Part shown: positions 1 through 11,535 of the stretch, piece after piece
How positions within the stretch are numbered: position 1 is the first letter of the stretch
How the letters are laid out: the number at the start of each line of letters is the position of its first letter
Assembly (NCBI GenBank): GCA_038363925.1
Contig: JAQQWL010000006.1
Location: forward strand, 2,274,501-2,338,500
DNA from: Apiospora phragmitis
Taxonomy: Eukaryota; Ascomycota; Sordariomycetes; Amphisphaeriales; Apiosporaceae
DNA length: 64,000 nt
Direction of reading: 5' to 3'
The notes under the pieces: model-generated
Told to the model about the DNA's origin: nothing
Databases searched by the model: none
What the model saw: only the letters and a program-made list of their open reading frames with translations
Translations under genes and position numbers: made by a program

Positions 1-999
1 CAGCCCTCTTCTTCCGAGATGGTTGTACATCGCGACACATTCCCATATAGACTATGTAAATCGGTCGTAACATCTGCTGGCCCCTCATACAAGATCGATA
101 CAGTTGCTCCTCCCGTCACTAAGCGAGGCTTATAGACTTGACATCGATCAAGGAGACAGCCCAGAGAATCTAGTACATCTGATGACGTGAAACATGCTTT
201 GGCTTATAGGCGACGGGAAACTGAACTGGGATACTTAAATTCCGCGAATGAATAACATACGACAGCAGACAACCTGATCGTCTTGTCACGTAAGTCCAGG
301 CTTGGCAAGAAAAGCAACACCACTCTAGGCCTGCAGGCTGGACACCCAGCTGGCTTCTTCTAAGACTGGCAGGCCCGAGATTTCCTCCAAGAGAGCAAGG
401 AAGACTTCCTAATCTTCTGTTTACGAGCAAGAAACAAAAATAATTATCGATACCTGCTCGACTGTCTTGGCGCATATGCTGGCTGGTCTCGTCGGCAGAT
501 CCTAGCCTTTGCCCTTGGGTCATATATAAGAAGATCAGTTCGATTCTGTTCGGACTCGCTAAATAGAGCATTGGCACCTTGGGCCCTGCAGCTCAGGATA
601 CCGGTTGCGTCGGCCTCGGGAATTTGCCGTAACCTCCTGTTTGGACTCGCTAAATAGAGCATTGGCACCTTGGGCCCTGCAGCTCAGGATACCGGTTGCG
701 TCGACCTCGGGAATTTGCCGTAACCTCCTGTTCGAAGTTCTCAGTAAGACCCATAATGTAGCTCCTAGAGGTGCAGTATCGGCGCATGCCTAGGATATGG
801 CGGTATGCTGCTGCTGCTAGTCGGCCCAAACCACAATAGTTTCCAAAGGAATATACTGTTTAATCAACAGAACGACTCGGGTGATCGCATCGATGGAACG
901 TTGAGTATACGTTGCTAGAACATTGTATCCGTATCACAGGCCAACCGTCATACATAGGGTTCACCTTGTAATTCTCGTGGCATGGGCTTGCGCATCTCT
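1..999. other. Intergenic, no supported gene
   Basis: No gene is supported here. The open frames on the minus strand are short and partly an artefact of the tandem duplication at 552-733, which makes two ORFs start with the same residues. The stretch holds the 3' flank of the roadblock-like gene and the duplication. A CTG-type triplet run lies near 806-817. Confidence 0.5.
552..733. repeat. 91-bp perfect-period tandem duplication
   Basis: Two head-to-tail copies (552-642 and 643-733) with a period of 91 nt match along nearly their whole length. I see a G/A difference at 613 versus 704, and the last base also differs. The near identity implies a recent duplication or a collapsed or expanded assembly artefact. 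The unit contains no complete gene. Confidence 0.9.
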
Positions 1000-1959
1000 T
1001 CATATCTGGCGCCAGTAGCCAAGACGAGCGAGAAAGTGGTTACCGTCCCTCATTGCCAGCTTCTTCGTCGGCACACCCAATGAGCCAAGTTTATCGTCTA
1101 ACCACTTGGCAAGCTCTTCAGCTTGCCTTCGTATTTGGACAACTCCTGCGGCGTTCACACTACCCATAGTCGTGGCGCTGGCCGTAGTGGCTGCCCCAGC
1201 ACTCGCGACGCTTTCGACCTCGGACGGCGACCCCAGGGGTGTTGGATGTGACGAGGATGCCGCCTGCGGTACTTGAAGTGATTGGCTCTGCCCCTGCGCA
1301 GACTGCGTCTGTTCCCCGCTGTCCGGTATTGGTCCGATGCATACGAACAGCAGCCCGCACCTGAGTTTGCGCACCACCAGCACCGCGCCCGTGAGTTGTA
1401 TGGTAATCGCGCCCGATGTTGGGTCCTGGCGCGCCTTCGTGCCGGCCGGGGCAGACGGCAAAGCCTGGGCTACGGCTGCGCTGGTGCCTTGTGTTGCGTA
1501 GATGGTCCATATCGACGCGGCTACCGTACATTGTGTCCGTAGGGTGCTGACGGGATGTGGTGAGGCATGGGCCAGCAGCTTCCCCGACAAAGTCGTTAGC
1601 AGGGTGGTATGGATCTGCGGCGACAGATTCGACTGCAGAAATGACGTGAGCCGTTTCGTCAGGAGTAGAGGTGGCGTCGGCGCGGGCAGCGACATTGGAA
1701 TCGATTTGGGTTGCTGGCCTAGGTAGGTGGAGGGGTCAAAGCCTTTGTGGGAATTCGGATCTTCGGCGCGAGCTGCTACGCAGGTTCGGAGAAGGGCGCA
1801 GATGAATGGAGGTCTTGATATGCGTCTGCCCTGCCTAAGGCTTAGGAGTTGGGCTATTGTGTGGGGAGTTGTTTCGTGAGGGAGCTTCGAGAGAGGTTCA
1901 AGTACGATAAGCATCTGCTCAAGCTTGCGTATCTGCCTTAGGAGGTGGGAGGCGTGCAT
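1000..1959 (-). CDS. Roadblock/LC7-like domain protein (putative)
   Basis: A single-exon frame of 319 residues. The N-terminal ~90 residues are leucine-rich and helical. Residues ~100-210 resemble a roadblock/LC7 fold: a helix beginning with LTSFLQSNL, then strands around LLAHASPHP, a WTIYATQ segment, and a later hydrophobic strand around VLVVRKLRCGLLFVCIG. A Ser/Ala/Thr-rich linker (~215-275) and a basic C-terminal helix follow. Roadblock proteins serve as scaffolds for Rag-type GTPases (LAMTOR/EGO complexes) or dynein. Which role applies here cannot be read from sequence, and the family call rests on pattern, not a profile search. It lies 320 bp downstream of the kinase-like gene on the same strand. 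No intron is needed. Confidence 0.6.
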   Translation of the reverse strand: MHASHLLRQIRKLEQMLIVLEPLSKLPHETTPHTIAQLLSLRQGRRISRPPFICALLRTCVAARAEDPNSHKGFDPSTYLGQQPKSIPMSLPAPTPPLLLTKRLTSFLQSNLSPQIHTTLLTTLSGKLLAHASPHPVSTLRTQCTVAASIWTIYATQGTSAAVAQALPSAPAGTKARQDPTSGAITIQLTGAVLVVRKLRCGLLFVCIGPIPDSGEQTQSAQGQSQSLQVPQAASSSHPTPLGSPSEVESVASAGAATTASATTMGSVNAAGVVQIRRQAEELAKWLDDKLGSLGVPTKKLAMRDGNHFLARLGYWRQI

Positions 1960-2280
1960 GCGGTGCCCACTCTGGAAATAACGATGGGCCTAAGGTAGCA
2001 GCCTAGGGACCTTAAATACTATGGCCCAAGCGTCCCGACTCCTACCATACCGAAACATTTTTACAGCTACAACTACATACATACATCACCGCTTCCCTTA
2101 CTTAAGCTCTCAATATGACAATCAATATTGAACATATATCCGAAAGTCCGGGGCCCAGTCTGACATTGCGAGGCCTTGCCACCTTGGAACAAATTACATG
2201 CCATTAAATTGACTAGCTAATCGATAATGCTACAGGAGAGGAGGTCTACGCTGGGGCCTGATACCAAATGACTAATCCCA
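1960..2280. other. Short intergenic region
   Basis: About 320 bp between two minus-strand genes. It should contain the 3' end of the kinase-like transcript and the promoter of the roadblock-like gene. I see no distinct motif. Confidence 0.4.
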
Positions 2281-3730
2281 TCAAGACTGGCTCTCATCTA
2301 CTTGGCGGTTGCGCCCCTCGTGCCTTTCTGACGTCGTTTGGATGAGCTCGGCGATTTCTCGAAGAAGCTTCTCTCGGGTGGGGTTAGGGCATGGCGCCTC
2401 CAGCTCCTCATCTCTGATCTTGTCGTCCTCCTTGTCCAACTGCTCGTTCCGGCGCCTGGTTAACTCGGCTTCGTTGGCCCTCCTCTCCGCCTCGGCCTCG
2501 GCGTGCTCGACTTGCACATGCTCTATCGTCACCATAGCCTTGCCATCGCGATCGGTCTCCCGGAAGTTCTGGAACCCCTCCTTCGCTCTCAGGTAAAGGT
2601 CGAAGGTGGCTTGATGTTCGAGCTCGGTCCTCGACATGAGTTCCCACACTAGATCCTTCAGATCTGCACTGTAGTTGGCATTGCTGAACATCTCGTTCCA
2701 GTCCTTCTCGTTCCGGTCACGGATGTACTCCATGTGCTTCATGGCCGACATGATAGGCTTGATCATCATCCCCATGAGCACATCACCGGCCGAGCGATAC
2801 TCACTGATAATGGTGTACGGCTGATCAAACTAACCATGGTTGTCAGCAAAAGGATACGTATGAGATGCTGAGGTGGGGACTCACCTGCGGCGGATGGTAC
2901 ATTGGCATGTCCTTCTTCTGCCGGAGCTTTTCCAGTGGCTCAAAGCCATCTTGACCGGCTAGAACCTTTCCCTTGCCCGGAGGTACCCGGCCTCCGAGAA
3001 CGCCGTTCACGTGGCCCGAAACGAATGCCTTGCTCAGATTCCCCAGTTTGCACTGACCATAAGTCTCACTCATCGTGTGCGGGTGGCAGAAGAAGATGTT
3101 TGCTGGGATAATGTCCCTATGCAGTATCGTCTGCCAGTCCAAACCAGCATCAAATATCTCATATTCCTTGGTGTCGGGGTTCAGGTCTTCACGAATTCCA
3201 TCGTGCAACCAAGCAAGCCCCTTGAGAATGGAACATACGACGTGCCAGCACAGAGACTCTGGTAGGAACCGGTTATGCTCTACGGGGACTTTGTATCGCG
3301 CCTCGTTGCCAGATGGCGTGACTCGCGTTTCCGTTTGGAACAAGTTCTCCAGTGTCCCGGCGTTGCAGTAGTCATAGATGAAGAAGTGAGTTACTTGGTC
3401 GGGCTGCTTGCTGTCCTTCCAGCCAATGAGCTGGGCCCAGTCAACGAAGTTGACGAGGTTCTCGTGGTTCAGAACTGCCATCAGGGGCTCGATCATACGC
3501 TGGTTGTCGAGTAGCCAGAGGAGCGATGTGTGGCTGGGCGCGGCACTCCCGTGGTCGAGAAGCCAAGAAGAGACGTCGCGAGCCAAGAAATGCGCGCGGT
3601 CACTCTTCCGAACCACTTTCCAGATGCCTGGAGATGTCTCCGAGGTGAAGTCATACTTGGACGCCTGCCTCGAAAGCTCGGAGGCATCTCTCCTGAAAGA
3701 CCGTGGTAAGGTTCCTCCATCGTTTGGCAA
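2281..3730 (-). CDS. Protein kinase-like protein, probable pseudokinase
   Basis: Two exons, complement(2281..2829, 2885..3730), joined by a 55-nt intron with a GTGAG donor and TTAG acceptor; the spliced frame closes and gives 464 residues. The fold is kinase-like: a beta-strand region, then NHENLVNFVDW, FIYDYCNAGTLENLF (hinge and alphaD), a helix ending GLAWLHDG, the catalytic-loop-like HRDIIPAN and the KLGNLSK segment where DFG would be. The lysine of the beta3 strand appears replaced (FLARDVS). The loop keeps HRD and Asn but lacks the usual Lys, and DFG is absent. Residues ~330-464 form a charged, coiled-coil-prone tail rich in Glu and Arg. Catalysis is therefore doubtful and a scaffold role is plausible. 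Function unknown. Confidence 0.75.
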
Positions 3731-6634
3731 TATGCGTGTGGGCTCAGTTGGTTGTGGATGCTTGGAAACATGAGAAGCGGGACGCCAAAATCAGGACCGA
3801 TAGGGAGGTTTGTTGTAGACAAGCACTTCACCCCTTTGAACGCTCGCGTCTGACTCTTTGTTGTCTATCCTCGGAAACATGCTGAACACATTCCAAGCAC
3901 ACAAAGCTACTCGAAGCAGCCATTGTTGTCTCAGAACATCCAAATGCTATTGGTTTACTTATACACTACCGTCAGTTTATGGGTGTCATGGTGATGCATT
4001 CTTCACCTCCTCACTGCAGCTATGTAGAAACTCGGCAGCAACAAGCAGCGTGTGGTGCTTTGAATAGCCAATTGACAATCTGGCTTGCATGTCAGAAGTC
4101 GACTAAACCTAGAGATACATAGCAATGCAAACGGTCGATGCTCCTTGCGGTCGGGTTGCTGCATTGCTTTGTGTAATACCCCAAGGCCAGGAACCTGGCT
4201 GGAGTTAAGTGGCAACACGACAATGCCGTTCATAGCGAGTATGATAATAGATGTAGTACACATTCACAACGATGCCGCGTGATTATTACAGAGCGATTCA
4301 AACTTTACACAATTGTTTCCCTTCGAGGAGATGCCCGCACAACTCAAATGAATGAGGGCGACACGCGATAAGCGAAATTTACGAATCTCAACAGTTGTTG
4401 CTGGTCTTCAGGCGAACCAACGTGCGCCGCGACTGCATAGGCCACACACCCATGGCACCGTCGTGACCCGTTTGTTTTGGGGTGCTATCACAACAGTTTG
4501 CCATGATAGGCACTGAGTTCCGAAGAAAAGTTGAGTTCGACTAGAGAACCACTTGATAGGCAGTAAATGAGCTATACACCTCGATGTTGAGTTTTAGGCG
4601 CGTGCTTGCAGACCTTCGCGTTTCTTGCATGCTATCGCATTCGATAGCCGCTCTGGGTGGTGCACTGTGCTGTTGGGGCGGCACGTTTGGGGGCGCTTGC
4701 GCGAGCTGGCCCCCCTCCTCCATCCTGCAGCAGTCGTGACTCGTGGCAGCGTGGGTTTGGTAGGCACTGTTCGCCAATATCGGCTGTTTCTTGCCAGACA
4801 GGCCAAACGGAGACGCGCAAGTGCGTGATCTACAGTGCAGGCAGTTGGGCTATCAAACAAGGCTGCCTCGGCCGCATGATGTTTGCGATTGTTTCGATTC
4901 TAGTCCGGGCCGTCCAGATGGCGGTGCTGGATGTCGCCAAAGACGGCCAATTTCTGGAAGGGCAGGACACTTGATTTGATTCATCTGATCGTTGGTTCCT
5001 GGCGTGCTCGTGCTGGTGGCGCCTTGGTGTCTGTGTGTGGGCCTGTTCAGGCTGTTCTATCTTGGCTTTCCCCATGTCCTGTTTCGGGGGCCAAGGTGCT
5101 AACCCAATGGGCCTAAGCAGCAAGGAAGATCAGGGCAGGAATCAGGGGGCGGCTAGGGAGCTTCCCTTCTGGGGCCATGCTAATTTTGAATTTCGTCAGG
5201 AGACCCGAACTCCAAAACGCTGCGGGCTGGGGAGCCCACTGCGGCGCTAGGCCGTTCGCAGCAAGTCTTCCAGCGTAATTGACCAATCGCCCATGCCTTG
5301 CGTCGCGATGGATCACAGCCATCCGCGACCCCTCGAAAATCCTACAGCCAATCCGGAGTTATTGTTGCCGGCATACTCCGTACCTACATCTTTATCACAA
5401 TGTTGCACCCGACTGGACTTCAAACTTGCCAATGCCCTGCTGGCCCCCCCTTTTCGGTAGGCCCTCTATTTCATGCAACACCACCCTACCTACATAGTTA
5501 AGGTACTTAGATTACTAGCTGTAAAGCGGAGGCAGCCTGGTTGCATTTGCATGGGCAGAAGAGGTACCAGTGGCTGGCCAGTAACAGGACGTGTAGCAGT
5601 AGTAATGTCTCTGTCTGATACTGAAGTAGCATTCACTTGAACTTCCAACCCGACTGATTTTCGTCAGATTAATTGAGACGGACTTGACTTTCTTTCCATC
5701 CAAAAAACACACAATCGCCTACGCGCCCGCTAAAACGTTCTTTACCCGAATTATATAGTCATTCCTTGTTTTTATCTGGTTTTCGGGCTCTTAGCCATTC
5801 CAGTGTTGGTCTGTTCAATCGTTCCTCTTTTGCCACGGCACTTTGCGTCGGTGCATTGTCAATCTGATACATCAGCCCACGCCCGGCCCTGGCATTACGG
5901 TCGAAGAGGGTCTATCTCGAGTCGATCAAACCTCCCAGCGACTCCTTCGACCAAACCTTTCTCATTTGACGTCTGTCAGCGTCTCTTGGTACTGCTGGTT
6001 TCTGGTGACTCCCTTTCACCTTTATTCCGGCCAAGACAGTTTGACAGGGCACGGTACCGCTGCGTCGATCGAAATCGTGAACCCGAGAATAGCGCCTTTC
6101 ACAAGGACATGTCGCTGTAGACAACCCTTTCGTCACCCCACAGTGTTCCGATCAGGTGGAATGTCGTCGGCCAGCTAGGGGACTGAGACTTGTCGCAATC
6201 TACCATCAACTATCATCACCTCGACGCCGCCGAATTCGCTCTAGGTGGCGCCTGTCTCTCATTGAAAGCCCCTCGCATCCGCCAGGGCACCTCTTCTTAT
6301 CTTTTTGTCTTGGATACCACCGCTTTGCGAGCCATTGCTCTTCTTCAACCATCAACGCGCAGTCGAATAGCTTCGCAGGCGAGCGACGACTTGTGCATCT
6401 CGGCGGGACCGGCTGGACGATAAGCTATTACACCGACGACGACGACGACGACTTCTTGGATCACCCTCTATCGGATTTCCGCCTTCCATTCATTCATCTT
6501 TCATTGGGTAGCAGGGCTCCAACTTCTTAGAAGTCTATTGTAATACTCACCGACCGACCGTATACGCTCATTTACCAGTAAACCGACTAAATCATTTCGA
6601 CGACGTGCAAGCGCGGAATCTTGAAATAGTCAGT
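3731..6634. other. Long intergenic region and 5' leader of KCH1 homologue
   Basis: Nearly 2.9 kb without a supported gene. Reading frames here are short and lack recognisable protein features. From about 5700 the plus strand becomes pyrimidine-rich and CT/TC-punctuated, as expected of the promoter and transcribed leader of the gene starting at 6635. A (CGA)n-type triplet run lies at 6434-6452. Both flanking genes point away from this region, so it carries two divergent promoters. Confidence 0.5.
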
Positions 6635-8522
6635 ATGGGGTGTTTTAGTTCTAAAAAGCGCATGGCCGATGTGCGACCCGAGGCGAAATGGGACTACATT
6701 GTAAGTTCTCTCTGGCTTGTTGAGAATAGCCGAACCGGTACTGACGATTCCGGTGTCAACAGAGTCTCAAGGACTTCAAGTCCAATTCCTGTTTTACCCC
6801 GTTCGCTTATGCATACTTGCATTTCTCTTCTTCTTTCCATGGCCGTTTATGGCGTTGACAGCTTCACTGCAGTCAACTTGCTGGCTTTTGACCAGTGGAC
6901 CAGCCAAGTCAAGGCGACGTCGTTTGTCTCTTTCGATGTCATAAAATGGGTGTTCTCTGTGTGTATCATTGCCTCGTTTGTCAACTTGGCCTTTGAGCAT
7001 GTTCGCGCCTGGCGCGTCATGAGACGAGGCAGTGTCTCTGAGTCCTTCTTGGACAATCTGGCTGTGCGCCTAGAGAGTGTCCGTTGGGGAAGCCAAGGCT
7101 GGAGGCGCTTTTTGGTCTTCGCCGAGCTCACCAAATCGAAGAAGGGTGCTGAGTACGTCGCGCTGTTCACATACTTCAGCTTTCAGTGTGAGTAGACGCA
7201 CGTCGCCTTGCTCAGGAAGTTACTGACTGGATATAGCCTGGATTCGTGTGATATTCTGCTCTGGTCCACGTCAGGTCCTCAACGCTCTCACATTGTATAA
7301 CGTTCTAAGCAATGACCTTATTCCTACTGAGACTGGCTCAGTCGATAAGTCGATAATGAATTTCTTCAGCAAGCTTGGAGAACTGGCGAAACAAAACACC
7401 CAGCAGGTGGTTGTCTTATCCGGCATGCTGTTTACTCTGATCATCTGGGTCATCACGCTCATCTCCCTACTGATAGCGGTTCTCTTCTACGTTTTCTTCC
7501 TGTGGCACTATATCCCCAGACAGGATGGAGGCTTATCGGGTTACTGCTCGAGAAAGATTAACAAGAGGTTGATGAAAATTGTCTCGGTCAAGGTGAACAA
7601 GGCCATCGCGAAGGAAGAGAGAGACAGGCTCAAGACAGAAATGAAGGCCGCGAAGAAAACCGGCGAAAAGACCCCGATCGAGCGACAGGCCAAATTACCT
7701 ACATTCATGGATCCCGCCAAGGACGACTCCTTGCCAGAAATGCCCCAGTATGGTCTAAGTCGCACCGAAACCATGGCGACGTTGCCTGTGTATGAGTCTC
7801 GACCGGGAACTCCTAATACCATCGAGATGAGTGCCTTTGACCAGAAACGACCACTCCCGTCTCGCCAAGGTACAGGAGCCTCATATGCCTCTAATGCGCC
7901 CCTGATGGGATCGGCTGCACCCATGTCAATGAACCGGTCTGCATCTCCAGCGCCTACTCTGCCGCAGATGGACTTCGACAACTACCCGCCCCAGCGTCCG
8001 GGTACGGCTCAATCCAACGGAAGCTTTGGTGGGCCGCAGCAACGTCCTATGCAAAACAACAATCCCTCGTTCGGACCACGATATACGCAAAGTCCCGCGC
8101 CGTATGGAAACGGAAACATGCCCCCACAGCGAAACTTGACGGGTGGCAGTATGGATCCATACGGTCGGCCTATGCCCCGAGCAGTTGATCAGTTGTCAGG
8201 CCGACAGCAGATGTACGACGATAACGCCAGCATCAGAGATGGTCGTTCTAGTCCAGCGCCGTCTATGTACTCAAACGCTGGGCCTGGACCAAACCGCCCT
8301 GGCTTCAACGGCCCAGCCTACCCGCCGCCGCGGAGTGCAACAACCCAGCCCCAGCAAAGATCGAATATTCCTCCACAACGTAACATGACGGCACCTATGC
8401 CGCCAATGCAGCAGAGCGATCCGTACGGGCCCCGCCCAGGAACGTCTCCAAGTCAAAGAGGGCCGCCCCGCGGCTATGGTTACGGAGATGTCGAAGCCCA
8501 GAGAGGGCCGCCTAGATACTAG
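6635..8522 (+). CDS. KCH1: Kch1-family low-affinity potassium channel/transport protein, frame broken once
   Basis: Three exons: 6635..6700, 6763..7187 and 7237..8522. Introns have GTAAGT and GTGAGT donors. Conserved Kch1-family stretches are SLKDFKSNSCFTPFAYAYL, AVYGVDSFTAVNLLAFDQW, the TKSKKGAEYVALFTYFSFQ segment, and a late transmembrane segment leading into YIPRQDGGLSGYCSRKINK. About four hydrophobic helices are followed by a long Pro/Gln/Ser-rich cytoplasmic tail (~residues 290-590). In yeast the family mediates low-affinity K+ influx and activates Ca2+ uptake at the plasma membrane. The reading frame shifts at 6819-6820, just after AYAYL (one base extra or two missing), and conserved sequence continues in the new frame. 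Removing one base gives about 591 residues. Nothing else suggests a dead gene. Confidence 0.85.
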
Positions 8523-9352
8523 ATACTCGAAAATAATTTCTTTCTTGGCGTAATCTTCTTGTTGGATGTACGATTTAGACAGGGCCTCTGGCCAGGTGTT
8601 TCTCGATCACATCTTCGCCACAAGCGATAAAGCGATACCCTTTCAGCTAGTGTAGCATTAGGACGTCCACGCCAGTCATGATGGCGTTTGGTCAATATTA
8701 TGATATTTCAAAGAAAAGTCTTCACTTTTTCTATGATCGTGGGGGAGATAAGCATGATCGGACGGAATAGTCTCTGAATGTCTTCGTAGAGTTGCAAGCA
8801 TGCAGTTGGTTGCTGTAAACATTCGGCATAACCATTCCCATCTCCCCGGCCTCTACAAATGTAGTTCTCGAAGCAAGCTGTCATCGATTTCAGTCTTTGG
8901 CGTTTTGCCGTCCCCCTTGACTGGAGATAGCTTGATTAGCCGAGCTGGACCCCCATGCCTGTACGTGACTCCGCGCTTCAGCCAGATCATTCCGAGTCGT
9001 GTTCAAACGATACCGGGTCTATTCCATGAAGAAAGGACAGATCTGTGCAAAGTTTGCTTGGCCTCACGTTGGGTTCGGACAATAGCAGCAAAAGGAGACA
9101 TCAAACAATCCAAGAGCTGACGGATTAGAACGCGTAGCTCATGTAGCGAACCACTGTTCCCGGAATTCTCAGAATAGAGCATGACGACGTTGGGATGTAA
9201 GAAATGGGAGGAGCATTGGATCTCCGCTCTAGCACGTATATATAGTAGAGACCTATCATTCGTTTCTTAGGTGCCGTTGTTGTCTTATATATGTCTACCC
9301 AAGTGTGCAAGCCATTGCCTCGGTGTAGGCCAGTGCCCCTTTTTCTTGGTGA
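8523..9352. other. Intergenic region
   Basis: About 830 bp between KCH1 and the Ser/Thr-rich gene. It holds the KCH1 terminator region and presumably the upstream promoter of the next gene. The unresolved first exon of that gene may begin near 9353. No motif recognised. Confidence 0.4.
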
Positions 9353-9591
9353 CACGATGCTTATCCCTACGATACGCGGTGGAGAGCTTCATCAGGCAAC
9401 CACTCTGCCTCCCACGTATACTCCTCCAAGCCCAACATCGCCGGGCGAGGACCCATCAGATCAGTATGGTGGTTGCAGCGACAGCCAGACTCTGGCGGTG
9501 CTCCCTCATGTTCACGGTATGTAATCTTCTGTAACCCCTTTACCCGCCAATCCTCGAAGCTACGGCATTTGGTCGTAGCACAGGCTAATAT

Positions 9592-10866
9592 ATGTTTAGA
9601 TACGTCGCCAGTGATTCGATACACCCAATCGGTAGTTCAAATTGCGCCAGCAGGAGTCAGAGTCACTCTTATAAGCACCATGACAAAACGCAGCTTACAG
9701 CGCCCACCACTATCACTCCATCATTGCACACAACCACACGAGTGCATAGTCCCGGCACCCTGCAACAAACAAAGCATCCGAGTTCGATGTTAGAAAGCGG
9801 TGGCATCTCTACCACAACCCCATGCTATATACCGGTGCCACTTGTAAGTACCAGCGGAAGCCTTCATGACATTGACCTCTGACTTTACATTGTCGCAGCC
9901 GGTCCCCCCAGGCCTGGATTCACCTGCCATAACCGATAGATATGGCCCCAAAACCTATTCATCCATTCCTTCCGTGTCCAGTATTACCATAACCATGCCG
10001 GAGCCCACTCCATCTGATCCGGATACGTCGGCCACAATTTCGTTCCTTCCTGTCGAAACCGTCATATCTTCTATTTTAGAGCGGACTCATACCGTGACGG
10101 AGTTGGAGCCGACACCTCCCGGGCTGCATTCATCTCCCGCGGCCGCTTTGTCTCCCTCCAAAACTGGCATATCAGATCATTCCACTCCAAGCTTCGCCGC
10201 AACACTGAGAAGTACCGTTATTATCTCGTATAGAGCACAGCACACTCCCCAGTACTCGTCTGCTCGTACCACATCCCTCATCACGTCTACGAGGCCCCTC
10301 AGCTCACCGTCGTCCCCAATATCTTCCTGCCCTTGTCACAAGAAACGCAGCAAAGCTCGACGTCCAAACTACGAAGCTCAGATATCGCTGCGCTCTCGAT
10401 CGGTATGGTCATCGTGGGATTGGCCGCTGGGGTGGTAACAGTATGGTTATGCATCCGCCATCGCCATCACCCGGGTAAGGCAGCAGCAGCAGCCAAAACG
10501 CAACCGCTTCTGCCTCGCCGTAACATACCTAAAAGTAATGGTGATTCCCTCAAGACTCCAGAAAGCAATGCCAACATGAAGTCTTCGGTGACGGAGTCAA
10601 GCAGATTGGCGCACACGCCGCAGGAGTGTTTCTTGGCCAATCCGTACAAGGAGAGGGTACGCATGTGTGTACTGAGTGCACGTATGGACGAGCTCGGTCT
10701 GGAGTCTCCGTACTCTCTATACCTGGGTCAAATGTTCAGAGTTTGCTTTTCACTATTTTACCTAATGCCTTTGGGGTCCGTTTTAGTTAGGATATGCTAT
10801 AGACGTCTTGAATTCAATATATTGTTCAAGAGATCCAATATAATTGCCCCTGAATTGGGTGAATGA
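9592..10866 (+). CDS. Putative Ser/Thr/Pro-rich single-pass membrane protein (model incomplete)
   Basis: A frame-consistent 55-nt intron (9844..9898; GTAAGT donor, TCGCAG acceptor) joins a Thr/Ser/Pro-rich exon ending at 9843 to another from 9899. Further on, a strongly hydrophobic segment (IAALSIGMVIVGLAAGVVTV, about 10390-10450) is followed by a basic stop-transfer sequence and a polar tail: the layout of fungal cell-surface proteins with a mucin-like ectodomain. The membrane segment is in a different frame from the upstream Ser/Thr-rich part. The switch falls near a C run at 10330-10332, so either one base is missing or an unseen intron lies there. A likely upstream exon ends at 9516, before an intron 9517..9599, but no signal peptide or start could be fixed. 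No functional family recognised. Confidence 0.45.
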
Positions 10867-11535
10867 ATGAAAGCGAGTCGGCAGCGGAGGCACGTGCATG
10901 GTCAGAATGGTGTCTTGTGATGGGCTAAGGCGCTACTGAATTCCCGCGACGCTTATGCACTCATTCAATAGAAGATGGGGGAGAGCGGGCCCTGAGTCGG
11001 GGCTGGTGGCCTCCCAACTCCTTCCAGAAACGCTGATGACGCATGCACTACGTGAACAGCTCACGACAAGACGGCGCTTGAATCACTTGTGTACCCCAGC
11101 CTGCAAGGTGACAGCCACTAAAGCTAAGGTAGAGCCAGCCACTGAGAGAGCTCGCGCACCTGCGCATGATTTGATTATTCATGTTCATCCTTGCTCCTCC
11201 CCCCAACATCGACCGAAAACCTAATCGTCGGAGCTACAGCTGCCTCCCAACTTGAGCTGTCCATCGATTGTTGTTTGTTTCCATCAATGTGTTGAGTGGC
11301 AGTTCCAGCAACATCCCATCATCACCCATCCATCGATTGAATCAATACAAACAACATGCGATAATCGAGTCCCACTACAACCGCATATCGTCATCTGCTT
11401 ATCTTACCATTATCGAAACAACCATCCTTCTCATTCCTACAAACAACGCAGCCACGCCTCTCACCAACGCCATCATCAGAGTTCAGGCCGTGTCTTGATT
11501 TTGCCCGAGCCGGTGGCTCAACACAAACCACCATC
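10867..11535. other. Intergenic region, NPC1 promoter
   Basis: About 670 bp. The part from ~11250 is rich in short pyrimidine tracts and CATC/CAACA words, as in many fungal 5' leaders, just before the NPC1 start. No gene seen. Confidence 0.45.

Noticed and set aside
170..668. Overlapping minus-strand ORFs of 135 and 74 residues with the same first residues
   Set aside because: The shared start is produced by the 91-bp duplication; no family feature, and codons look random.
5803..6530. Several ORFs of 75-125 residues upstream of KCH1
   Set aside because: They overlap each other in different frames, lack convincing ATG starts and lie in pyrimidine-rich leader sequence.
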